DNA from: Actinacidiphila guanduensis
Lineage (GTDB): Bacteria; Actinomycetota; Actinomycetes; Streptomycetales; Streptomycetaceae
Length of the DNA stretch: 64,000 nucleotides
NCBI RefSeq assembly: GCF_900103985.1
Contig: NZ_FNIE01000026.1
Span: forward strand, 1 to 64,000
Direction of reading: 5' to 3'
Shown piece by piece: positions 55,525 to 63,400 of the stretch. The notes beneath the pieces are model-generated. The model searched no databases, was not told where the DNA came from, and was given only the letters and a program-made list of their open reading frames with translations. The translations under genes and the position numbers were made by a program. How positions within the stretch are numbered: position 1 is the first letter of the stretch; every line of letters starts with the position of its first letter.

Positions 55525-55690
55525 TTCGCATCCGCGGGTGACTGCCCCCCGGCGGACGCCCGTCAAACATCCGCATATCCGGCCTTTCGGGTCACCTCGT
55601 CAACACGACGCCGCCAACCGCACGGTTTCACCTCGCTCGTCAGGGTGACTAAATGTCGCCAAATCATCACCAGTCGCTACGATCCGATGC

Positions 55691-56101
55691 GTGAACCAGG
55701 TAGCTCGCCGACTCGGCAAGACATTCGCGCTCGTTCTTCCGGTCGTCCTCGTGCTGTCGGGGACGCTCGCCGTCACCCGCGTCCCGTGGGCCTCCTCCTC
55801 GTCGGACGGACAGGTACTGACGGTGGCGTCGTCGAAGAAGGGCACCGCTCTCGCGCCTCAGGAGGCGCTGCGCCGCCGGTTGCTGACCGAACTCCAGGAG
55901 AAGGACCCGGGCGCCGCCCTGACCGACCTCCAGGTGGCCATGGCCAAGCAGCCCTCACTCGCCCGCTATTGCGCCTCCATCGCCCGCTCGCTGGGCCGCG
56001 CGGCCGTCGCCAAGTACGACGGCGCCACCCAGCGCGCCCAGGCGTGGTCGCGCCCGGTGTGCGACACCGCCTTCGCCACCGGGGTGGCCTCGGTCGGCTG
56101 A
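55691..56101 (+). CDS. Small membrane-anchored or secreted protein, unknown function
   Basis: 136 aa. The N-terminus MNQVARRLGKTFALVLPVVLVLSGTLAVTRV is a signal anchor or signal peptide (hydrophobic about 11-29). The remainder is a helical domain: APQEALRRRLLTELQEKDPGAALTDLQVAMAKQPSLARYCASIARSLGRAAVAKY, ending with two Cys (RYCAS, RPVCDTAF) that could pair. Family not recognised. GTG 55691 follows a -10-like TACGAT (55678-55683) by 7 nt, so it is probably leaderless. Confidence 0.75.
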   Translation: MNQVARRLGKTFALVLPVVLVLSGTLAVTRVPWASSSSDGQVLTVASSKKGTALAPQEALRRRLLTELQEKDPGAALTDLQVAMAKQPSLARYCASIARSLGRAAVAKYDGATQRAQAWSRPVCDTAFATGVASVG

Positions 56102-56174
56102 ACCCCGCGCCGGGACCGGCCCGTTGGCGCCGAAGCCCGAACCCCCTTGACGACATCACCCCGCCGACGGCACA

Positions 56175-56226
56175 CCGGGGGCGTACGACCGTACTGCACG
56201 GTCGTACGCCCCCGGTCGCATAAGGT
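56175..56226 (+). promoter_or_regulatory. 18-bp inverted repeat and -10 before the nucleotidyltransferase gene
   Basis: CCGGGGGCGTACGACCGT (56175-56192) and ACGGTCGTACGCCCCCGG (56198-56215) are perfect 18-bp arms around ACTGC. TAAGGT (56221-56226) sits 7 nt before the ATG, giving a leaderless promoter whose -35 region falls inside the right arm. It could be a terminator for the upstream gene, an operator, or both. Confidence 0.6.
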
Positions 56227-56233
56227 GCGCTGC

Positions 56234-57022
56234 ATGACCCGCGACCCCAAAGGCAGCCCCAACGGATCCCACGGGCCCCGCACCGCGCCGCACACTCTCG
56301 CCCCTGTCCCGGCCGCACCCGTCACCCAGGCGGTGCTCCTCGCCGGCGGGCAGGGGTCGCGGCTGCGCCCGTACACCGACGACCGGCCCAAGCCGATGGT
56401 GGAGATCCCCGGCACCGGGACCCCGATCCTCGGCCACCAACTGGCCTGGCTGGCCACGGAGGGCGTCACCGACGCGGTGATCTCCTGCGGGCACCTCGCC
56501 GAGGTGCTGCAGCAGTGGCTGGACACGACGCCGCTGCCGCTGAATGTGCGCACGGTGGTCGAGCACGAGCCGCTCGGGCGCGGCGGCGGGCTGAAGTTCG
56601 CGGCGGGTTCGCTGCCGCGGCCGGACGAGCCCTGGTACGCGACGAACGGCGACATCTGGACGCGCTTCCCGCTGCACGAGATGGCCGCCTTCCACCAGGA
56701 GCGCGACGCGCTGGCGACCCTCGCCCTCGCCCGGCCGCGCATCCCCTGGGGCGCGGTGGAGACCAACGAGTTCGGGCAAGTGCTGGACTTCATCGAGGCG
56801 CCGCCCTCGCCCTACCTGATCAACGCGGGCGTCTACGTCTTCGCGCCCGGCTTCACCGAGCTGCTGCCGGACCTGGGCGACCACGAGCGCACGACGTTCC
56901 CGCGGCTGGCCCGGGAGCGCCGCCTCGCCGGCTTCCCCATCCCGCACGGCGCCTACTGGCGGGCGATCGACACGGCCAAGGACCTCAACGAGGCGGCCAA
57001 AGAGCTGCGCGGGACGGTCTAG
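56234..57022 (+). CDS. NDP-sugar pyrophosphorylase-type nucleotidyltransferase
   Basis: 262 aa. TQAVLLAGGQGSRLRPYTDDRPKPMVEIPG (about residues 31-60) is the nucleotide-binding and activating loop of sugar-1-phosphate nucleotidyltransferases. WYATNGDIWTRF holds the metal-binding Asp, and PYLINAGVYVFAP and HGAYWRAIDTAKDLNEA are substrate-side motifs. It makes an NDP-sugar from a sugar-1-phosphate and NTP; the sugar is unknown. There is a 30-residue Pro/Thr-rich N-terminal extension. ATG 56234 is probably leaderless. Confidence 0.9.
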   Translation: MTRDPKGSPNGSHGPRTAPHTLAPVPAAPVTQAVLLAGGQGSRLRPYTDDRPKPMVEIPGTGTPILGHQLAWLATEGVTDAVISCGHLAEVLQQWLDTTPLPLNVRTVVEHEPLGRGGGLKFAAGSLPRPDEPWYATNGDIWTRFPLHEMAAFHQERDALATLALARPRIPWGAVETNEFGQVLDFIEAPPSPYLINAGVYVFAPGFTELLPDLGDHERTTFPRLARERRLAGFPIPHGAYWRAIDTAKDLNEAAKELRGTV

Positions 57023-57240
57023 CCGGCTTTCGCAGCGTGCGGCCGCATTCCGGCCGGAAGCGAACTCCATGACGAACTCGGGCCTGGCCGCCCGGCAATG
57101 GACGGCTCTCTCCGGAATTGCACCACCGGCGCACCGCCGGAGAATCGCTTCGTCACCGCCGCGTACGACCGACCGGTCATCCGAATGCGGAGCAACGAAT
57201 TCCGGAGCAGCGAAAAGGTTTTTCCGACGTCAACGGAAGT

Positions 57241-57273
57241 CCGGCCCCCGGCCGTTTCACGGCTGGGGGCCGG
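57241..57273. terminator. Hairpin between convergent genes
   Basis: CCGGCCCCCGGCCG (57241-57254) and CGGCTGGGGGCCGG (57260-57273) pair over 14 positions with one G-T pair and a 5-nt loop. The remainder of 57023-57408 shows no gene; a second weaker inverted repeat (ACCGCCG/CGGCGGT) follows near 57280-57330. Confidence 0.5.
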
Positions 57274-57408
57274 GGAGACCGCCGACGACGACCCGTGGGG
57301 TTTAAGCCGTCGCCGGCGGTGCCTTGCAAGGGGAAACCGGTCCCGCCCGCAGGCGGGAGCGGCAACCCCGGGAATCGGCCTGAGCGGTGCCCGGGGGCTA
57401 CCGCCGGA

Positions 57409-58092
57409 TCAGCCGTTGCAGAACGGCACGCTTCCGGCGGGCGCGCAGTTGTCCGGGGAGTTGCTGCGGACGAGCGTGCCGATCAGCGTCACGCTGCCGG
57501 AGTTCTCCTCGATGCCGCCGCCTGCAGTGGTGGCCGTGTTGCCGACCACCGCGCCGGCGACGAGCGTGCTCGTCCCCGCCTCGTTGTACAGACCGCCGCC
57601 GGAGTCCGCGGAGTTGTTCCGCAGCGTGCTCGCGTTCAGCGTGACCGTGCCGCCGAAGTTGGCGATGCCGCCGCCGACGTCTCCGGCGGCGGCCTGGCCA
57701 CCCCGGAGGGTGACCGCGTTGAGGCTGAGAGTACCGGCGGCGGCGGGGACGCCGGCGGCGCCGTCCACCTCGATGATGCGGAAGTCGGGTGCGCCGGGGG
57801 CCCGCACGATGTCCGTGCCGAGTCCGGTCATGGTGATCGGAGTGGTGATGACAGGAAGTCCGGACGGGCCGTTGGCACCCGTGCCGTGAGCTGCTGTCAG
57901 GGTGTAGGTGCAGAACGGCGAGAGCACGAGGTCGTCGCCCCCGACGGCGTTGGCCGCGTTGACGGCGGCGACGAGGGCGTTCTCGCTGCAGCCCACGATC
58001 TGGGCGGCATGGGCGCTGGTCGGTACGAGGAAGAGGACGGCGGCGGAGGCCCCGGTCCCCAGCACAGCGGTGATCTTGCGCGGAAGTCGCAT
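57409..58092 (-). CDS. Secreted right-handed beta-helix-type repeat protein
   Basis: 227 aa. Signal peptide MRLPRKITAVLGTGASAAVLFLVPTSAHA (cleavage about residue 29). The mature chain starts AQIVGCSENALVAAVNAANAVGGDDLVLSPFCTYTL. It continues as short repeats of the form GGGIANFGGTVTLNASTLRNNSA / GGGLYNEAGTSTLVAGAVVGNTA / GGGIEENSGSVTLIGTLVRSNS, as in parallel beta-helix cell-surface proteins. Four Cys could form two disulfides. Only about three rungs are present, so it is short for the class. ATG 58092 has AAGGGAG upstream. It is divergent from the FAAL gene. Confidence 0.8.
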   Translation of the reverse strand: MRLPRKITAVLGTGASAAVLFLVPTSAHAAQIVGCSENALVAAVNAANAVGGDDLVLSPFCTYTLTAAHGTGANGPSGLPVITTPITMTGLGTDIVRAPGAPDFRIIEVDGAAGVPAAAGTLSLNAVTLRGGQAAAGDVGGGIANFGGTVTLNASTLRNNSADSGGGLYNEAGTSTLVAGAVVGNTATTAGGGIEENSGSVTLIGTLVRSNSPDNCAPAGSVPFCNG

Positions 58093-58579
58093 CTGGTTGC
58101 TCCCTTTGCCCTGGTCGCGGGCCGCACCAGTCGGTGCCCGGATGACACCGACTGGCGATCCGTCCCTCTTCGCGGGGGAGCTTGCCCAACGACGCCGGCA
58201 GCAGAAGAGCCCCGGCCCAGGAGAAGCCGGGAAAAGCCGCCTGTCGCAACTCCTCCGAAAGAGGGTTGGGCGGCCCGCCGGTTCGGATAAGCACAGCAAA
58301 ACACCGCCGTCAGAGCGAAGGCAAGGAGTGCTCGATAAGTCGTACCGGACCCCGGGCGTGAATTGCACGACGCGCAGATGTACCACCCCGCCGTATCAAC
58401 ACCGCGACCCCCCGGTGCGCCCGGAACCACCGCACACAGGCCGGCGGAATGGAAGAGCCACCGAACTCCCTGTTATCTTTCGTCCATATCCCCCGGAGTA
58501 TCGGCAATTCATAGGTTTTCTTTCCCTGCTCTCGGCCTCCGGGGATTTTCCTGGTTCTTCATCGGAGTGGGAGTTGAAT
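58093..58579. other. Divergent regulatory gap at the cluster edge
   Basis: 487 bp between the secreted-protein and FAAL genes. The right half is pyrimidine-rich and less GC-rich than the genome (TTTTCTTTCCC, ATTTTCCTGG), with a weak -10-like TAGGTT near 58510 but no matching -35. No gene is supported. Such an AT-richer segment is a plausible Lsr2 target. Confidence 0.4.
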
Positions 58580-60460
58580 GTGGGCACGCGGGAAGGCCGG
58601 CCGGTCCCTTCGGCCCAGGCGGGCGGCCACGACATGGCGCGGACCCGGTCCGGTGGCCGGTCCCCGGCGGACACGCTGGACACCCGGCTCTCCCGTGCCG
58701 CCCGGCTCCACCCGGACGACCCCGCGTTCACCTTCGTGGACTTCGCCGCCGGCCAGGCCGCTCGCCGCACCACGATGACCTGGTCCGACCTCGACCACAG
58801 GGTGAGCCGGACGGCCGATGCGCTGCGGGCCGCCGGCTGTGCCGGTGAGCGGGTCGCCGTCGTGGCCCCCCAGGGACCGGCGTACGTCGTGGGGTTCCTG
58901 GCCGTGCTGCGGGCGGCATCGGTCGCCATTCCCCTTTTCCCGCCGGACCTCGCCGGGAACACGGAGCGCCTCGCCGCCGTCCTGCGCGACGCCGATCCCG
59001 GCGCGCTGCTCACCGCAGCCGGCGGCGAACAGGCCCTGGCCGACTTCTGCGCGGAGCGCGGGGTGTCCGGCACCGCACGCGTCCTGGCGGTCGACGCCCT
59101 CGACGCCCTCGACGCTGTCGCACCCCCTGCCGCAGGCGGGCCCGCACCCGGGCGCGACGCTCCCGCCGTCCGCACTCCGCTTCCGGACGATTGCGCCTAC
59201 CTGCAGTACACCTCGGGCTCGACCCGCTCGCCGAGCGGCGTCGAGATCACCCATGCCAACCTCCTGGCCAACGTGGACCAGGCCGTCGCGGCCTACGAGA
59301 TCCACCGCGAGCGCAACCAGATGGTCTCCTGGCTGCCCTTCTTCCACGACATGGGTCTGGTGCTCGCCCTGGCGATCCCGGTGGCCCGCGCCGTGCACGC
59401 GGTGGTCATGGAGCCCGCCGCCTTCGTGCAGCACCCGGTCCGCTGGCTGCAGTTGCTCTCCGACCACCCCGGCGCCGTCACGGCCGCCCCCAACTTCGCC
59501 TACGACTACTGCGTGCGGCGGGTGGCCCCGGGAGCGCGCCCCGGCCTGGCCCTGGACCGCGTGTCCGTGATGATCAACGGCAGCGAGCCCGTCCGGTCCC
59601 CCACCCTGGCCGGCTTCCAGCGGGAGTTCCTGCCCTGCGGCCTGTCCCCGCACGCCCTGCGCCCGTCCTACGGCCTCGCCGAGGCCACGGTGTTCGTCGC
59701 CACGGCGCCGGCCGGACGTGCCCCGCAGGCCACCGCCTTCGACCGCGCCGCCCTGCGCGGCGGAAAGCTGCGCCCGGCATCCGGTGACGGCGAGGCGACC
59801 GAACTGGTCTCGTGCGGAACTCCCGTCGGCCAGGAACTAGTCGTCGTCGATCCCGCCACCCGGCGGCCCCTCGGTCCCGACGAGATCGGCGAGATCTGGG
59901 TCCGGGGCCCCAACGTGGCACGCGGCTACTGGCGTCAGCCGGTGCTCACGGCCGAGGTCTTCGGCGCGCACCTGGCCGACGGGCCCGCCCAGGGGGTGCA
60001 GACCGGCGGCTGGCTGCGCACCGGCGACCTCGGAGCCGTGCACCACGGCGCCCTCCACGTCACCGGCCGGATCAAGGACCTGGTCATCCTCGACGGCGTC
60101 AACCACTACCCGCAGGACATCGAGGCCACCGTCCAGGAGGCCCACGCCCTGATCCGCACCGACCACGTGGCCGCGTTCTCGCTGACCGTGGACACCGAGG
60201 AGCGTCTCGTCGTGGTCGCCGAGCACTCCCGGCAGGAGTCCGCCACCGACCGGCACCGCGCCGAGGTCGCGCGAGCGGTCCGGCAGGCGGTCGCGGTCGG
60301 GCACGGCGTCTCCGTCCACGACTTCGTCCTGGCCGCTCCGGGAACCGTGCCCCGGACAACCAGCGGCAAGGTCTCCCGCAGCGCCTGCCGTACCCACTAT
60401 CTGGCCGGTGCCTGGAGTGCCGCGGCCATGGAGGACGTCGATGCCGGAGGCAGCAGGTGA
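58580..60460 (+). CDS. Fatty acyl-AMP ligase (FAAL)
   Basis: 626 aa. Activates a fatty acid as acyl-AMP and passes it to an ACP. Adenylation motifs: YTSGSTRSPSGVEITH (Y210), LPFFHDMGLVLALAIPV, RPSYGLAEATVFVA, GEIWVRGPNVARGYW, GWLRTGDLGAVHHGALHVTGRIKDLVILDGVNHYPQDIE and PRTTSGKVSRSACR (Lys597). The FHDMGL and VNHYPQDIE forms are those of FAALs and not of acyl-CoA ligases. GTG 58580 has GGGAG 6 nt upstream; ATG 58634 is an alternative. The stop overlaps the PKS start by 4 bp (GTGA), and the PKS begins with an ACP, the expected acceptor. Confidence 0.9.
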   Translation: MGTREGRPVPSAQAGGHDMARTRSGGRSPADTLDTRLSRAARLHPDDPAFTFVDFAAGQAARRTTMTWSDLDHRVSRTADALRAAGCAGERVAVVAPQGPAYVVGFLAVLRAASVAIPLFPPDLAGNTERLAAVLRDADPGALLTAAGGEQALADFCAERGVSGTARVLAVDALDALDAVAPPAAGGPAPGRDAPAVRTPLPDDCAYLQYTSGSTRSPSGVEITHANLLANVDQAVAAYEIHRERNQMVSWLPFFHDMGLVLALAIPVARAVHAVVMEPAAFVQHPVRWLQLLSDHPGAVTAAPNFAYDYCVRRVAPGARPGLALDRVSVMINGSEPVRSPTLAGFQREFLPCGLSPHALRPSYGLAEATVFVATAPAGRAPQATAFDRAALRGGKLRPASGDGEATELVSCGTPVGQELVVVDPATRRPLGPDEIGEIWVRGPNVARGYWRQPVLTAEVFGAHLADGPAQGVQTGGWLRTGDLGAVHHGALHVTGRIKDLVILDGVNHYPQDIEATVQEAHALIRTDHVAAFSLTVDTEERLVVVAEHSRQESATDRHRAEVARAVRQAVAVGHGVSVHDFVLAAPGTVPRTTSGKVSRSACRTHYLAGAWSAAAMEDVDAGGSR

Positions 60461-63400
60461 CCGGCCGCGCCGGGTCCGCGCCCCACGACGGCGCCGACCG
60501 GGCCGGGCTGGACACCCTGCTGCGCGACCTGGTGGCACGAGCCTGCGGCATCGACGCGGAGGAGATCGACGCCGACCGGCCGCTCGCCGAGTACGGCCTG
60601 TCGTCGCGGGACGCGGTCGGCATCGCCGGGGAGTTGGAGGAGACGCTGGGCCGGGTGCTCCCCGCCACGCTGCTGTGGGAGGAGACCACCCTCGCCGCCC
60701 TGGCCGACCGGCTCGCCCGGGAAGGCGCCGGCAGCGCCCAGCCCGCCGGGCGGCCGGCCGGCGGCACCGGCGGAGCCGCACCGGACAGCGACCTGCCGGC
60801 CGTGGTGGGCATCGGCTGCCGGCTGCCGGGGGGCGTCCACGGCCCGGATGCCTTCTGGGAGTTCCTGCTCGGCAACGGGGACGCGGTCGGCGACGTGCCC
60901 AGCGGCCGGTGGGCGGCGTGGGGCGAGCGGACCGAGGAGGCAGCCGCCGGGCTGCCGGCCACCGTCCGGCGCGGCGCGTACCTCGACGACGTGGCCGCCT
61001 TCGACGCCCGCTTCTTCGGCATCGCCCCCCGCGAGGCCGAACTGATGGACCCTCAGCAGCGGCTGGTACTGGAGGTCGCCTGCGAGGCGCTCCAGCACGC
61101 GGGGATGCCGGCGCCGACCCTGCGTGGCAGCGCCACGGGGGTCTACGTCGGCCTCAGCGCGACCGAGTACGCGCTGCTCACCACCGCGGACCCGGCGGCC
61201 GTCACGGAGTGGACGGCGACCGGTTCGGCGGCGAGCATCGTCGCCAACCGGCTCTCGTACACGCTGGACCTGCACGGCCCGAGCATCACCGTGGACACGG
61301 CCTGCTCCTCCTCGCTGGTGGCCCTGCACCAGGCGGGCCGCGCGCTGCGCGCCGGCGAGTGCGATGTGGCGCTGGTCGCGGGGGTCAACGTGCTCCTGTC
61401 GCCCGTGGTCGGCGCCGGGTTCGCGGAGGCGGGTGTGCTCGCCCCGGGCGGCCGCTGCCGGCCGTTCGACGCGGCCGCCGACGGCATCGTGCGCGGCGAG
61501 GGCTGCGGCGTGGTGGTCCTCAAGCGACTGGCCGACGCCGAGGCCGACGGGCACCGCGTACTGGCGGTCGTCCGCGGCACCGCCGTCAACTCCGACGGCC
61601 GATCCGCCGGTCTGGTCGCCCCCAACCCGCATGCCCAGCAGGCGCTGCTCACGGCGGCACTGAGAGACGCCGGCACCGCGGCGGCGGACGTGGACTACGT
61701 CGAGACGCACGGGACGGGAACGCTGCTGGGCGATCCCATCGAGGCGGGGGCGCTGGCCGGCGTGCTGGGCTCCGGGCGCCCGACGGACCGGCCGCTGCTC
61801 ATCGGCTCCGTCAAGAGCAACCTCGGCCACCTCGAAGGGGCTGCGGGCATCACGGGTCTCATCAAGACCGTCCTCGCCCTCCATCGGCGCAGGCTGCCGA
61901 CGACGCTGCACTTCCGTCAGCCCAACCCGCACATCGACTTCGCGGCGGGCGGGCTGCGGGTGGTCGACCGGCCGACACCCTGGCCGGCCACGAACGGGCG
62001 ACCGGCCCGGGCGGGCGTGTCCGCCTTCGGTTTCGGGGGGACCAACGCGCATGTGGTCCTGGAAGGGTGGACCGGTGACGGGGACACCCTGCCCGGCGCC
62101 GAGGACGCGGGGGACGCCTCGGCCGCCCCCGAGGGCGAGGGCGCCCCGCACATCCTCGTCGTCTCCGAGCGCTCCGAGCGGCGCGTGGCCGACAGCGCCC
62201 GCGCCCTGGCCGACTGGCTGTCGGCCCCGCAGCGCACCGTCTCGCCGACCGACCTCGCCCACACGCTCGCCACCAACCGCTCGGGCGGTGTCGCCGGCGC
62301 CGTGGTCGGCCGCAGCACCGAGGAGCTCACCGCGGGCCTGCGGGCCCTGGCCGAGCAGCGTGCTGCGAACGGCGTGGTCCTGCCGCGCGCCGTGCCCGCA
62401 GCCACGACGGCCGCGGAACCGGTGTTCGTCTTCTCCGGCCACGGCAGCCAGTGGGCCGCGATGGGCGCCCGGCTGCTGGCCGACGAGCCCGCCTTCGCCA
62501 CCGCGGTCCACGACCTCGACCCGGTCTACGCCGAAGCCACCGGGAAGCCGCTGGGCACGCTGCTCGCCCAAGGCGCGGGCTCCGACGACGTCGCGCGCGT
62601 CCAGCCGCTCCTCTTCGGCCTCCAAGTGGCGCTCGCCCGCACCCTGCAGACGTACGGGGTGGAGCCCGCCGCCGTGGTCGGGCACTCCCTGGGCGAGGTG
62701 GCCGCGGCAGTGGTGGCGGGCGCACTGACACCGGCCCAGGGGCTGCGCGTCGTGCTGCGCCGCGCCGCGCTCCTGGCAACCGTGGACGCGCAGCGGCTGG
62801 GCGCAATGGCGGCCGTGGAACTCCCGCTCGACGAGCGGAGCACCGTGCTGGGCCGCTACCCGGGTGTCGGGATCGCGGTCGACTCCTCGCCCATGCGGTG
62901 CACGGTGGCGGGCCCGGCCGGCGCTGTCGGGTCCCTGGTCGCGGACCTCGAAGAGCGCGGCATGACCGGCCGGGTGCTCGACGTCGGCGGCGCGGGCCAT
63001 TCGGCCGCCGTGGACGGCGTCCTTGCGGACCTGCGCGCGGATCTGGCCGACCTGACCGCCGAGGCGCCGCACCTTCCCTGGTACAGCACGGTGTACGACG
63101 ACCCGCGGTCCGTTCCGCGGGCCGACGCCGATCACTGGTGCGCCAACGCCCGCCGCCCGGTGCGTCTGCGGCAGGCGGTCGCCGCGGCCGCCGAGGACGG
63201 CCACCGGGTGTTCGTCGAGGTCTCCCCCCACCCTGTCGCCGCCCTTCCGGTGCACGAGACCCTGGCCACCGCCGGGGCCGAGGACTTCCTGGTGCTGTCG
63301 ACGCTGCGCCGTGACACCGAGGAGGCGGTGGCCCTGCACACCGCGCTCGGCGAACTCCATCTGGCCGGCGTACAACGGACCGGCGAGCGGCTGTGGCCCG

